The notes beneath the pieces are model-generated. The model searched no databases and was not told the origin of the DNA. It saw nothing but the letters and a program-made list of their open reading frames with translations. Positions 42,023 to 53,500 of a stretch of DNA of 64,000 nt are shown here, piece after piece. The DNA comes from Alentia gelatinosa (Eukaryota > Annelida > Polychaeta > Phyllodocida > Polynoidae): contig OX465584.1 of assembly GCA_950022655.1 (NCBI GenBank), positions 4,907,694-4,971,693 on the forward strand. Reading direction: 5' to 3'. The stretch's first letter is position 1. Each line of letters begins with the position of its first letter. Position numbers and translations under genes: made by a program.

Positions 42023-42198
42023 AGTTGTCCCATTACCTTAATTCCATATAAGGAATAGAGTAGACCGAGTAACCAATGACTGCATTCGCAGCAAACCCCG
42101 ACCTTCACCCTGACCTCCTTACATGATATTTTCTTGCGCCTTGGGACGGTTCTACAGTCGAGAGTTGACCTACAATCTAATGGGCCACAACCACCCTC
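42023..42198 (+). repeat. dispersed repeat N, copy 2
   Basis: 'AGTTGTCCCATTACCTTAAT' to 'GGGCCACAACCACCCTC'. It is closer to the copy at 60653-60828 than to 23789-23962 (shared TTGGGACGG and AGAGTTGACC). Confidence 0.75.
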
Positions 42199-42404
42199 CT
42201 GAGGAAGCTCGCCGATCATTTGATACCAACGTTAAAAAAAAGTTTTAATTCAAGCATTCATGTTCGATGTACAATGTCGCTCCTCCACATGATGATAATT
42301 CGTTGCGTTTACAATTGCTTTGTAGGTTCTTTGTACGCATATAACATGGCGTGATGATTACATCAGTAGTTGCTCTCGCAATATTAATTACGTAATGCTG
42401 ATAA

Positions 42405-42683
42405 GGCCCGGCGTCCACTTTTGATTGAATCGTAGACCTCCCGATATGGCACCGATACAGAATGTCAAAATCGGTGCCATATCGGGAAGGTGCAAAATCC
42501 TAGACATATGTCTAGACATGCCAATCCACTACGCATTGTATGGGGTTTTTATCGGTGTCTAATCGCAGAAACGTGGTCAACTACCCCGATATTAGGTGAC
42601 CTTCCGACACGATTTTGACTTTTTATCGGGAGGTGCATCATAGACCATATCGGAGCCATATCTAAGTAGGTGGACGCCGGGCC
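42405..42683. mobile_element. MITE family A (copy 7), clean TAA duplication
   Basis: GGCCCGGCGTCCACTT at left and AAGTAGGTGGACGCCGGGCC at right, with TAA on both sides (42402-42404, 42684-42686). Confidence 0.85.
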
Positions 42684-42702
42684 TAACTCTGAGATTCCTA
42701 AA

Positions 42703-43025
42703 GGCCGTGCTCCATTGCGCCGATCCACTGGAGATTGATTTGGTCGCCGACCTATCGGCTCTCAGTCGCCCATAGCGGAGCTATAGTGGAGCTGTAGTGG
42801 AGCTCGAGTCCCGATACCCACCGACGGCCGACACTCAATCTTCTGCAGTGCTCCATACCAGAGATTGAGAGCCGCTCCATTGATAAAGCCGGTCGCCAAA
42901 GTGGAGCAGCGACGCCGATCGCGGTAAGATCAAGGAAGAACCAAGGGGCAAGAACTATCGGAGAAGGGGAGGAGATTGGTCGGCGACCATCAATCTCCAG
43001 TGGATTGGTGCAATGGAGCACAGCC
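42703..43025. mobile_element. MITE family H with ~35-bp inverted ends
   Basis: GGCCGTGCTCCATTGCGCCG then ATCCACTGGAGATTGAT pair with ATCAATCTCCAGTGGAT and TGGTGCAATGGAGCACAGCC. Flanked by TAA/TTA-like sequence. GC-rich, no ORF. Confidence 0.8.
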
Positions 43026-43980
43026 TTAATAAATCAATCAATGGCATCACCGACAAATCTTCAGGGAGATTCAAGTCATCGGTGCCATTTTAGCCTGCCA
43101 ATGGAAATGGGCTTTCTCTTCGATATAAAACATCGCTTCCATTTGCCAATTATTCGGCACCGATCTGATCGATTTCTCGGGTACATCTACTTCCGATCAG
43201 TGAAGGGAAACGTGATCTGCAGAGAATGCTCACAGATTAATTTTGTATAGATTATGCAACAAGACCACCACTTTCTCATAGAAAATCTGTGTGTGCCTGG
43301 AGAATACAGTAGATTATACAGTAGAAGTTTATCATCCATCTATACAAAGCCCCCATTGAAAATGTATGAGGAAAAATAGTTCCTTTCTGCTATAGAGCAA
43401 AGAAACAGTCCCTATTGTTATGCCCTTTAATATGGCAATTACTGGGTTTAATTTATTCGAAAAGATGTATAACAAATACAACAAACTATGGTTTTCTGGA
43501 TAGACGGCTCTGTAAACCACTCGAGGTTGACGTCGTAATTTTTGCCTGTTCATACAGTGCATAGTCACCGATGAATTGGCGCAGACATACAGTTGGCGGC
43601 ACCACCGACAGACTTTTAGGGTACAAAAATCTCCGGCGTTTTTGTCGGCCAATGGAAACGAGGATTTACCGAGTGCAACATTCTTAAAGCTTGTTCCGAT
43701 CTCAGTTCGGTGCTGTACAATCGGCTGATGGAAAAGGGCTTATAAAAAAAGTTATATAAAGAAGTCGAATAGGGATCATAAGAAAAGGTGCCCTTATCAC
43801 TGGGATTCTTACCTGTACTGAAATGTTGCACTTGTCAAAATGATGGCTGCATATTGACATGAACATCAATATATCACAGACAAGTCAAAACATAACTTTA
43901 ATCTAACCTCGGGAAACTGGAGCGAGGCATGTTCTAACTCATATTACAGTATTTGATGTTCATGTGAAGCTTATCCTTCC
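43026..43980. other. 'CCATTGG' family remnants and unassigned sequence
   Basis: 'GTCGGCCAATGGAAACGAGG' at about 43645 and 'GCCAATGGAAATGGGC' at 43095 mark old MITE ends. Otherwise no feature. Confidence 0.4.
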
Positions 43981-44078
43981 TATATACAGTGAAACCCCGC
44001 TTAAGGGACTCCCTCCATTCCAAGCAAATTGTCCGCTATCGTGGGGTGTCCCTATACACATTGTTTTCTATCACTCCC

Positions 44079-44633
44079 GGGCCCCATTGCTCCTGTTTTT
44101 GTGGTATCGCTAGCTATAATCGGATCGCAATTTTATTTTTACGATTACTTTAACGATCCGACTGAAAAAGCATTGCTCCAGTAATATCGGATCGTATCGC
44201 TATATTTCCGCGGTATCGCTAATTTTTACGATGCGATTATGATACAACAATTCAGGGGCACATATTGAATGAGACAGGGGAAAATTAATTAGTTTTTTAA
44301 TTAAATATAGATGGCACCATAGTTTAAACTGATCTGACACCTGGTGGTTTGGATCGCTATTTCCTATAGGTAAAAGAACAAGGGGCAGGGGTTGGTGGTG
44401 CCACCATGGATCGTTATTTGAAATATCAGACAAGGCTGGTTTTAACCAACAGCGATACGATCCGCAGTGCTGTGGAGGTCTGTGTAAAAAGTATCGCTAA
44501 ATGCCGTATTTTAGGCGGCGATGCGCCTATGCGATTGCGATACGATCCGCAAAATTTCAGGAGCAACGTTTTGGCCCTCGGATCGCTATTCTGCGATCCG
44601 CAGCTGTGTCATAAACATGGAGCAATGGGGCCC
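44079..44633. mobile_element. MITE family G, 555 bp, 'GGGCCCCATTGCTCC' ends
   Basis: GGGCCCCATTGCTCCTG at the left pairs with ATGGAGCAATGGGGCCC at the right. The interior is rich in GATCGCTAT/ATCGGATCG motifs. A partial copy lies at 47825-48270. A SINE begins 8 bp after it. Confidence 0.8.
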
Positions 44634-44641
44634 AGGGGTGG

Positions 44642-44940
44642 GTGGGGAGTTAGCTCAGTGGTAAGAGAACCGGACTTGTAACTCCCAGTTTGTAGGACTT
44701 TGTGGGTTGAGTCCCACCCCCAGCAGTGGTAGATTTACTGCTATATCAAAGGCCAATCCTTCTCAAACCATACATATGTGGTGTGGGAAGTAAAAGAACT
44801 CTCACCTCGGTAAATGTGTAGGGGTGAGATTTCTACCTAAATTCATTACATAGATTCAATCACCACCCTAGTGGTGTAAAAACACCTTGAGAAAGTCTGG
44901 TAAAGGACCTATAATGGTTGACTGGACGTTAAATCAAACT
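44642..44940 (+). mobile_element. tRNA-derived SINE, full copy
   Basis: The head is tRNA-like: box A region TAGCTCAGTGGTAAGAG (about 44649-44665) and box B-like GGGTTGAGTCC (44704-44714). The body carries 'GGTGAGATTTCTACC'-type sequence and 'ACACCTTGAGAAAGTCTGG'. The tail is 'GACTGGACGTTAAATCAAAC'. Transcribed by pol III in intact copies and moved by a LINE partner (established for SINEs). Two other copies and a fragment are in the window. It is not a functional tRNA because the stem pairing is poor. Confidence 0.85.
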
Positions 44941-45198
44941 AGAACTCCCCAGGGTGCTGTTTAATAATCAAGGATATATTATAGAGATTGTCTTCTGATC
45001 GTCCTAGGTCCAATGTCTTTAAGCTTTTTGGTCTTATAGGATATAGCACAATTCAACGGTGCGATCTAATGTAGACTTTGAAATGTCTTTGTATAGATTT
45101 ATCATACCACTCTCCTCTGTCCTCCAAATTGTCCTAAGTCATCTGAAACTTTCCTAGGACACCTAAATGGCTGTCGTAGTTTTTGAAAATTCACAAAT

Positions 45199-45356
45199 AT
45201 ATACACAATATTGACTGGTTTCAGATACAAGCGGCCGTATGCTCCGAGGAGTTGACGCGTAGTAATATCCGAGCATATGCGAGGATATTGCGCCGAGGCA
45301 ACACCGAGGAACATACAACCGCTTTTATCTGAAACCAGTCTATATTGTATTTATTT
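45199..45356. repeat. hairpin element, 'TGACTGGTTTCAGATACAAG' type
   Basis: Almost the same sequence as 24236-24395: 'GGAGTTGACGCGTAGTAATA', 'CGAGGATATTGCGCCGAGGC', closing arm 'TTTTATCTGAAACCAGTC'. Confidence 0.75.
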
Positions 45357-45359
45357 TCC

Positions 45360-45510
45360 ACCTTTTCTGGACAAGTGGCATGTGGATATCAGTTTGTTTT
45401 GGTTATGCACTATCTTTCCGTATGCGCCACCCGGAGCATACAACATATCCGTATGCGCCGGGTATGTCCATACAAACTGCCTTTGTGTTTTCTATTCTAT
45501 TCGGAAGTCC
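45360..45510 (-). repeat. tandem-array element, single-unit inverted copy
   Basis: Contains 'CCCGGAGCATACAACATATC' and 'TGTGTTTTCTATTC'. Same order as 24395-24590, following the same hairpin. Confidence 0.6.
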
Positions 45511-45511
45511 A

Positions 45512-45779
45512 ATTCTGTACCAATATTGCAGCTTTTTAGTGATAAACTCGGTGGTTTGGTTTATCAGAAATGGCTGATTATTGGTTTGTTGACAGGAAGA
45601 ACATTTTCCATAAGCCAGGTGATCAAAGGTTCATGAAACATGTAGGAATCCAAGGAAGAGTCCCTGATGTCATTTTTCTGGGGCAATTTTTTATCAGGGG
45701 AATATTTTGTTACACAATCACCGAATTCAGCTATACAGCCGTTCTTCTATTTGAGCCCTAGACCCCTTCTCCTCATCCT
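45512..45779. other. unassigned sequence
   Basis: No gene signal. Confidence 0.35.
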
Positions 45780-45925
45780 AATGGCAGGTGTTAAGCCGAA
45801 TGGGCAGTAAGTACCATTTTTGTGTAAGTCTTTGGTATGACCCGGCCAGGATTTGAACCCAGAACCTCCCATGCTCGAGGCAAACACCACTACCACTTAG
45901 CCACTGAGCTTGCTCTGGTTGTAAT
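45780..45925 (-). mobile_element. second tRNA-related SINE family
   Basis: On the minus strand, AAGCTCAGTGGCTAAGTGG (box A region, about 45895-45912) is followed by GGGTTCAAATCC (box B, 45849-45860), the correct order and spacing for a pol III tRNA-type promoter. The downstream tail is not clearly bounded. Unrelated in body to the SINE at 44642. Confidence 0.7.
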
Positions 45926-45929
45926 GCAT

Positions 45930-47190
45930 GATGCGTTTCAAATCTTCCAAATATCTCAGCAAGGATCGGACACACCACCCAGGACGAACTTTATGAAACA
46001 AATTGTATAATAGGTCGTACACATTCTCCTTTATCGTGAGTTATATCGTTACTATGGTTGTGAATAGTAAGCTGAATGAATAACTCCAAGGCTTTGTCGC
46101 CTTACAAGCTTCATTGCTGATGGTGTTACAATGCGCTACGCTGACCAGACTGACTAGAGTACATCGAGATCATGATTATATGCTAGCTCCGTGTTTACCG
46201 CGTGCAGGCGAACCTGTTGATCGTAACCAAGGGGGGAGGTCGCCTCCAGCAGCAGGCCACGCAGCCAGCTTGGTCAGTTGGGCCAAGGGATAGAATCTGT
46301 GTGTTTCACAAACTGATATTTTGGATCGTAACAGTATCTTATCATAAAGCCAGGATATATCCTCGAGATTATTTAAATGGCGCCTGAAGCCCATTTATTA
46401 ATTAAGCAATCCGGACTGTTGTCCCAAAACTGTCTCACCCGATTTGATAAGGTGCCTCTCCAAAGTTTCCCCTGATGTTTAGTTAAGAGGTATTCCGTGC
46501 CATAGTAACGCAGGGTGTCTTCCTCCGCATGGTGTTCCTTTACACGGAGTTCAAATGAATGCTTGATAGAGCGAAAGCGAATTCCAAACAAACTGTCCCT
46601 TAATGCGGGGTGATCCTCACACATGGTGTCCCTTAAACAGGGTCCTACTGTATACAGATAGATAAACATTAACCTTCGCTCTCAGACATATCCACAGGAT
46701 ATCAGACAGCAAAGGAATATTAAACAAAATCATTAACGCCTATCATCAAATCCCAGCAAACACTTACATACATCGGCGAAGTATATATTCCCCATTTCAT
46801 TCTGAATTCAAAATGTTTCTGATGAAAAGATTCCATTCCCTCAGTGTCCACAATCTGTGCCTTTCTGATTGGACAAAACAGTCTTAATACAGTTCGCCAG
46901 CGAGTTCGCTGTTCATATATATTTTGATTTAAGGTGTGTGGATTGTCTGATGTCCCAGTCAGTAAACTCTGGCATGTTATCTTCGTTATGTAAATGAACA
47001 GTTATACAAATATGGCTTGTCTGACATTCAAGAGCGTCCTTCCCGATTTGATAACTTTTATTATCCAGCATGTTCGCATGAAGCTTTCCCCAAAATTTAT
47101 TTTCCACCTGATATCAGCTTGTCATTGATTTGTAACTGAAAAACTCGCCTAGTTTAAAATAAAGAAATAAAAAATAAATTTTAAAAATAT
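45930..47190. other. unassigned; 'CCTTAA/GCGGGGT' repeat at 46465-46655
   Basis: 46500-46655 has 'ACGCAGGGTGTC', 'CCCTTAATGCGGGGTGATCC' and 'ACAGGGTCCTACTGTA', matching the pogo-like repeats. The rest shows no gene. Confidence 0.4.
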
Positions 47191-47191
47191 A

Positions 47192-47345
47192 AATACACAA
47201 TAATGACTGGTTTTGTTTACGAGTGGCTATAATCTCTGAGTAGTTGACGCGTAGTAATATCCGAGCGATTAGCGAGGATAATACGTCGTCAACTACGAGG
47301 AGATTACGGTCACTCATACACAAAACCCATTATTGTTGCATTTAA
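47192..47345. repeat. hairpin element, variant core
   Basis: 'ACACAATAATGACTGGTTTT' returns as 'AAAACCCATTATTGTTG'. The inner stem is GAGTGGC..AATCTC / GAGATTACGGTCACTC, different from the 24236 copy although the 'GCGTAGTAATATCCGAGCG' segment is retained. Confidence 0.65.
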
Positions 47346-47824
47346 TACCTACCAAGACAATCAATAACAAGAATGGAACATGTATCAACACATAGGATGA
47401 CTACACATTATATAAAGCTACAGCACCATCAAACATGACAGTAATTTGGTGTATACCTACACATAGTATATAGTTCCCCGTTACTCTGTGTCTTAAGCAT
47501 GTAAAACAATATAAACCTTTGATTTATGATGATAAATGAGATCAATATTATTAATTTTGATTGATCAACACTAAAGGAACCTTCCAGACATTGTTTTTCA
47601 GTTTATCTCAAAATCTGTAGGGACTATTTTTCCAGAATCTCCTGCTGAAGATTCTGCCAGATTCTGTCAGAATCTCTGGGTAGCGAATTCCATGTGCCCT
47701 ATACATTTCCTATGGAGACTTAGTAATAGGTGGGTGATAAAGGTATAGAGGCTAGAAGTCGCTACAGAGATTACAGATTGTCGTAATCTCCTACGAGTAT
47801 ACGCACGAAAAACTGCCACTTCTT

Positions 47825-48270
47825 GGATGTGATGCTCGTGTTTTTGTGGTATCGTTGTTAAAATCTGATCAAAAATTTATCTTCCTGATTACTTTAACGA
47901 TCCGACTGAAAAAGCGTTGTTCCCGAAATATCAGATCGTATCACTATATTTATACATATGTGATCGCGATTCAACGATTCGGTGGCACATATTGAATGAG
48001 ACAGGGGAAGATTCATCAGTTCTTTAATCAAATACAGATGGCATCACAGTTAAAACTGGAATGATGTCTGGTGGTATGGATCGCGATTTCCTATAGGTAG
48101 AAGAACAAGGGGCGGGGGATCTATAACCACCTATAGTTATTGAGAATCTCAGACTAGAAAATTTTAAAGGAAATAGCCGGAAGTGATGCGATCTGCAGTT
48201 CTAGAATCTGCCCTGGTGTGGGGGTCTGCGTAAAAAAGTATCGCTAAAAGCCATATTTTACACGGCGATA
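47825..48270. repeat. MITE family G, partial copy
   Basis: 'GATTACTTTAACGATCCGAC', 'AAAAGTATCGCTAAAAGCC' and 'GGCACATATTGAATGAGACA' match 44079-44633. Ends are eroded. Confidence 0.65.
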
Positions 48271-49249
48271 CGGCTATACAGTTTCAAACTTTAATTTGAA
48301 AAAAGAATTTATAAAATCTTCCTATTTCATTCTATTGCTAATACATCAGATATTATTTGAGAATCATGAATCATCTTTATTATTGATATGTAAGTTGATA
48401 ATACAGAGCATTCCTAGATGTATTATAAAGAAACAACTTATAAATTTATCAGAAACGTTAGTACGAAATGTATATCTATCAGCCTCCCGAATCCCAATTT
48501 GTATCTCTGCAATGTCAAATGTATATACACAAGTCTAACTTTTTGTGATTTGAAGCTTTTCAACTCAGCTTTTGGTGTATGTATATAAAGTCAAATCATA
48601 TTTCCAGTCTTTGTGTTGCTATATCACATTGGCTGATCCCTCATCATTCTACTGGATTCCCATGAAGTACTGCCGGTTTTTCCATCGAGGCACACTGATG
48701 TTTTCATCTTTGTTTGAAAGTAATCCTATCGGAATCCAGTTGTACAGAAAACACAATTGACTCCTGTGATGTTGCCGGGGATGTTTCGTCCATTCCACGT
48801 GATATAAGTACAACCTACATGCCTGCTGCTGTCTCTGTGAAGTCGTATTTGCTCTGTGTGTGTAAGTGCCTCGCCTCGCGACAGGTCCCTGTCCCTGTCT
48901 TGTCAGAGAGAAACAATACTGATCCCCAATTTATCCTACCCCTAATAAAAGACTCCATAGGTATAACATTGGCCGACTGTATTCGGGCGGGTATGCAGAA
49001 AAATGAAATTTATAGCTCTAGTGGGATACATTTGTGAAATGACGTCATTGAAAACTGACCAATGAGCAAGCAAGACAAGAGCGATATCGAAAGTATCAAC
49101 AAGCACACATTATGGAGTGTCACGCAATTTTCATTGGATAACCGTGATTTTTATGTTATTTCATAATATTCTGAAGTAATATTGACGGGGTTGGATAAAA
49201 TCTAAACCAAACTCGAGTTAGTCGAGTCTTGTTTATCGCACTCCGGCAA
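48271..49249. other. unassigned AT-rich sequence
   Basis: 48935-48970 has 'TATCCTACCCCTAATAAAAG ACTCCATAGG', distantly like the 62-bp satellite unit. No gene. Confidence 0.4.
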
Positions 49250-49527
49250 GGTCTACTATATATAGAGAGAGAGAAATTTAGACCTACCGATATGGCACCG
49301 ATACAAAAAGATACAAGAGACATATTGGGAAGGTGCAAAATTGTAGACACATGTATAGACATGCCAAGCCACCACACATTATATGGGGATTCTTTCGGTG
49401 TCCAATCACAGAAACGTGGTCAACTGCCCGATATTAGATGACCTCCCGACGCGATTTTGATCTTTTTTATCAGAAGGCGCATCGCAGACCATATCGGAGC
49501 CATATTGTAGTGGGTGGACGCCGGGCC
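49250..49527. mobile_element. MITE family A (copy 8, left end damaged)
   Basis: Family interior from 'GAAATTTAGACCTACCGATA' to 'GTGGGTGGACGCCGGGCC', then TAA. The left terminal repeat is replaced by an 'AGAGAGAGAG' stretch. Confidence 0.75.
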
Positions 49528-49668
49528 TAAAATATATATATACAAAGACTGGCAGCATGTTCCACTTTTTGGGGGACTTCATAATGATGGATGAATGATA
49601 AATAGGGATACATTGCTGCAGCTATTTACATTGATATAAGAATTACCCTACTCTAATTCAAGACTTAA

Positions 49669-50048
49669 GCCGGGCTACGACATACTTCCCAATGGCTACG
49701 ATTTGAAATTCCCAAATCGTGGCCTATTGGGAGGTCCTCGATGGCTCCAAATCGTAGACATGGTTTGAAATCGTAGAGCTGTGAATCATACTAGCTGACC
49801 ACGATATCTTCCCTATAGGCTACAATACCCTACAACAGGCTACGAAATTTCCAACATGTTGGAAGTTATCGGGACCTCTACGATTGGCGTTTTCAATCGC
49901 AGCCTATCATGAGCTGTCGTAGACGAAATCGCAGAAACCTGTTCCACCTACCATGATTTTGGCTGACCTCACGATAGAATCGAATTGGTGTCGGAAAGGC
50001 CGTCGTAAGGTCAATCGGGACCAGAATCGTGGTAGGTGTGGGCCCGGC
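49669..50048. mobile_element. MITE family C, TTAA-flanked, 380 bp
   Basis: GCCGGGCTACGAC at left, GTGGGCCCGGC at right, with TTAA on each side (49665-49668, 50049-50052). The interior repeats 'CTACGATT' and 'AAATCGTAG' motifs in both directions. A TTAA target would suit piggyBac or Kolobok; TAA/TTA would suit Harbinger. Confidence 0.7.
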
Positions 50049-50084
50049 TTAAACTGCACTCTCTTCAATGGACAGGCTCTGCCC

Positions 50085-50239
50085 TCCTGGTAGACTTGCT
50101 CAAGTCTTTGATTATGAACATTCATTAAATGATCAATGAAAATCGCAATACGATTCATTATAGCATGTGTCCTTCTCTGACTGGCCCATGAATCAAAGAC
50201 TTGTCCACTCTGACTAGAACCTCCTGTTTATGACCCCTG
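50085..50239 (+). repeat. segmental duplicate of 57345-57485
   Basis: 'TAGACTTGCTCAAGTCTTTG' to 'TCCTGTTTATGACCCC' is nearly identical in both places. The duplication continues at 50977-51290 / 57497-57790, interrupted here by an insertion. Confidence 0.85.
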
Positions 50240-50242
50240 TAA

Positions 50243-50976
50243 GGCCACTCAAAAAAAAAATTGTTTCTCATCACCGCGCGCATCTGCAAAAACGATTTTA
50301 GAAGATTTTTTTTTTTTGGTGTTAAAATAAGATGAACCTTGATAGAAATTATGAAAGGTATGTGCATTTAGTATCAAATTAAAGTTCCTCATGCCAGGGA
50401 TGCTTTCAATGTATAGCCAGTAAAAATCTGAAAACCCCGCATCAGGGATGAAAGTCGGAACTGATGAAAAAGTCGGAAACAAAAACACAAAAAAACTGGG
50501 GCGTATTCGGGGGGGGACGCCCCCACCCCCCACCCCCCGTGCCGTCAAACAAAATTTCGGCACTTGACGGAACTCTGACGGCAGTGTCAACGGCCCTTGG
50601 CGCGTTTAACTGCCGCCAAAGTACTGACTGGAGGTTTATACTCCGTTGGTGAGAGCCTGCTGCCAGAATTATCTGTCACTTCTTGGAATTTAGTTTTATT
50701 TTATGATTTTCATACTTTGTTAATGATTATATTTGATCATAGATGCAGAAATTTCTGATTTCCGTCAATTGTCGGCGAACTTGCATCCCTGCCGCATAAG
50801 CAGACATTTTGACCCGGAACGGAGGGTGACCGCTTACGCAGGGTTTAACTGTATGTCTAAAGCCCATTTTATGACACTTTTAAGCCATCTTTGACCCCCC
50901 CCCCCCCCAAAAAAAAGCGCCCTCATTATATTTTTCATGGCTTGGTGATGAGGAACAAGTTGTTTTTTTAGTGGCC
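50243..50976. mobile_element. Harbinger-like element, 734 bp, TAA duplication, with nested hAT-like element
   Basis: Ends GGCCACT..AAAAAAATTGTTTCTCATCACC and GGTGATGAGGAACAAGTTG..AGTGGCC are inverted. TAA lies on both sides (50240-50242, 50977-50979). The duplicate locus near 57500 reads CCCTGTAACCCTATACTTCC without it, which is the empty site. No transposase ORF, so non-autonomous. Confidence 0.88.
50443..50791. mobile_element. hAT-like MITE, 349 bp, 6-bp target duplication
   Basis: Starts CAGGGATGAAAGTCGG and ends AACTTGCATCCCTG. CCGCAT is duplicated on both sides (50437-50442, 50792-50797). The element at 36300-36556 has the same flanks without it. CAGGG termini are typical of hAT transposons; a 6-bp duplication is on the short side for them. 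Confidence 0.85.
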
Positions 50977-50979
50977 TAA

Positions 50980-51290
50980 CCCTATACCTCCCTCTACCCC
51001 TCCCCCTTCCCCTCCTCCAGTTCCCTGCCTGCCTGTGTTGTCATAGCAATATATTTCGCCTACTCCTGACTATGTCTCGATTGAGATCAAAGTGAGAGGG
51101 TATCAATCTCCAAGCAGATATCCTGACAAGTAGCCAGACCTCTGCTTGGGGAGTGTGGTGCTATATCGCACCAGCCTACACGGCCGTTTACGGATTCTAC
51201 CAGTCCCTGTATCAAGCGGATGGAGGGGTAGGGGCGGTGCGGTGGCGGTAGGATACAGGGACTGAGGCCAGTCTACCCTCCTGGTTACAA
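50980..51290 (+). repeat. segmental duplicate of 57500-57790
   Basis: 'CTGTGTTGTCATAGCAATAT', 'GTCTCGATTGAGATCAAAGT' and 'TCTCCAAGCAGATATCCTGA' occur at both places. It diverges near 51190 by local duplications. Confidence 0.83.
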
Positions 51291-51294
51291 GAAA

Positions 51295-52080
51295 ACATCT
51301 TTGATCATGGAACAACAGAAGTCGCCTGGTACGTGTATATCTGTAACACAAAGCTGTACATTGGGCGTGGTTTTCTCTTAGTCTGGTAACTAACACTATA
51401 TTTATTTCCCCAGTTCCTTTCGGAATTAGTCAGGTAAGAAAAAAGTCAAAGACGATCGTTGCCGATGATCCCCGAGTGACACGAACGCTTCCGACGCTCT
51501 GAGGCGAAGATCACGTGATACACACACATAACCTCATGACGTCATGAAAGGGTGCGTTCTTGGCATGTGCAGGAGAAGAATACTTTCGTGTGGTTACAAA
51601 AAAGAGCCCGCATGGGGAATGCCTGGGTTGGCGGGGGGTCGGGGGGTCGGGGGGGGGGGGGAAGGGTTTGAAAGTTCTTACCTTTCAGAGTCAACTGTCA
51701 AAAGAAAGGAACACAAGCGTAACATACAACCTCTCTTTTGTAAAGTAAGATTTATTGAGCGCTGGAAAACATGCTCAGATACCCTGAGGGTTGTAAAGAT
51801 TGTCAGGTGCTGCAGAACCTAACAGTAGTGACTGGTTTCAGATTCTATTCACATCTCATGGTTTCCACTTGTTATACATTCTGCTTCCCAAGAGACCCTG
51901 GTGGAAGGTAGTTGTACTACTGTCTGAATCTTCAAGTTTAGGGAAATATTTTAAGATGTTATTTTTTATCTTTTGAATTGTAGCCATTCCTTTTATTGTA
52001 TTGTCATTTATTTTAAACCAGTGTAAATAGGCCATTTCGAGGTTCTCGCAAAATAGAGAGGTAATATTTGCAAAGTTCAA
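51295..52080. other. unassigned; G-rich run at 51625-51665
   Basis: 51634-51662 is a G/GGGGTC run. Otherwise no gene or repeat seen. Confidence 0.35.
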
Positions 52081-52135
52081 GGTCGCTCAAAACAAGGTGA
52101 TACCTGTCCCATTATTTATTTTGACAGGGAACCAC
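52081..52135 (+). repeat. small dispersed repeat 'ATACCTGTCCCAT'
   Basis: 'GGTGATACCTGTCCCATTAT...GACAGGGAACCACTCT' resembles 52940-52998 and, inverted, 30967-31010. It can form a GTCCC/GGGAC hairpin. Confidence 0.45.
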
Positions 52136-53500
52136 TCTAGGATTATGGAAGTGGAGAATTTAGAAATGCATGTTACTGGTCCGAGCTATTTACAACGTCA
52201 AAGAGGAGCTTAGGCGAGGAATGCACGAAGAAAATTATGATGATCTGACGCGGTGCCATTCTAAATGAATAAAGCCTCGACTAGACTCTAGTACAGTCTG
52301 TTGTCGCCAGGGCCAGGGCACACAGGCTTAAACTCAGACTGTTTTTTTGTTTTTGTTTTATTTGCGCCATAATAAAGCATAGGTGACATCTGCGTAAGCA
52401 AGTAACGTACACCTCCGTTACCGTCATACATATCTTCAGAACATCAACAATTCCTTGTACAAAAATACAAATATACATGTTATGCGCTGCCACTTTGAGT
52501 CAGGAATTCCTGCCTCTGCTGGTGTTAACCTGCCCCGACTGATTTGTCAGTAACAAGAGGCTTGAGTTGGCGCTAAAATTAGAACAGCCAATCACGAAAT
52601 TCCTTTCTCCCATCAGGCAGAGGGAACAGGCAAATGGGAGCCGTGCTCTGTTAGACCCTTACGGACCGTAAGCCTGAGGCAGAGGACTATAAACGGACTA
52701 TGCCTCGACATGAATACAGTCTCCAGTCTGCGAGCCTCACTTTGGGTTCAATACTATCCATAGCCTGTGCATTATGGGTAACACCTCCATTTTTCTGGTG
52801 CAGTGTAGGATTGCGCCACCTTAGCACACTCCTAGCAGAGATCCTGCGCTCTACTTCCATAAAAGGTCTGCTGGGAGAGTGCCACCTTGGCTGACCTAGA
52901 CTGTAGCCCAGCAAAGAACCAAGAGAGCCGGCGTGACTGACAGTTCAAGGTCATTCAGTATCTAGATGTTACCTGTCCCATATTTCATTGGGCAGGGACC
53001 CAGTCTATACCACCCACACCCCTGGTGGTGACTTTGGTACTAGAGTTGTATCGGGTTCAGAGCATGTTTTCAGCACATCGTTGGGCGTACAGGTTTGTAT
53101 AGGCTTGTTGAAGCAGTAGATTTTGTAGAATACCCCTTTCATACTACTTCAACAGAGGCTCTCTGAAGACAGTATCGAGGTCTGCTACACTCTCACACAA
53201 AGGTTCGCATGTCAGGAGAAGAGATATCGATCTAAGTTGCTGCTACAATGGTATAATACCAATATGCTATTCCCTCCTAGGGTGGGCCAAATACAATGGT
53301 TTAACACTCACCACCGATTTGTATAGAAGTAAATCTTGATTTTTTTTGTAGGTTTATCTAAACTGGAGTTACTACAATGATTAACGTTTGACGAATGAGT
53401 TTAGGAGAAATATTTATATTTCGATAAACATTGAGTATCAACTAAATGTTGTACAACCTGAAACTGTTGATACCAGATCCAATTTATATTCAGAGATTTA
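52136..53500. other. unassigned sequence with a Staf/ZNF143-like site
   Basis: 52768-52782 GCATTATGGGTAACA (inverse TTACCCATAATGC) resembles the Staf/ZNF143 site. I found no snRNA or coding exon near it. Confidence 0.3.

Noticed and set aside
44642..44720. Possible tRNA gene
   Set aside because: Box A and B are present, but the arms pair poorly and the sequence continues into a SINE body that recurs at 55495 and 57908.
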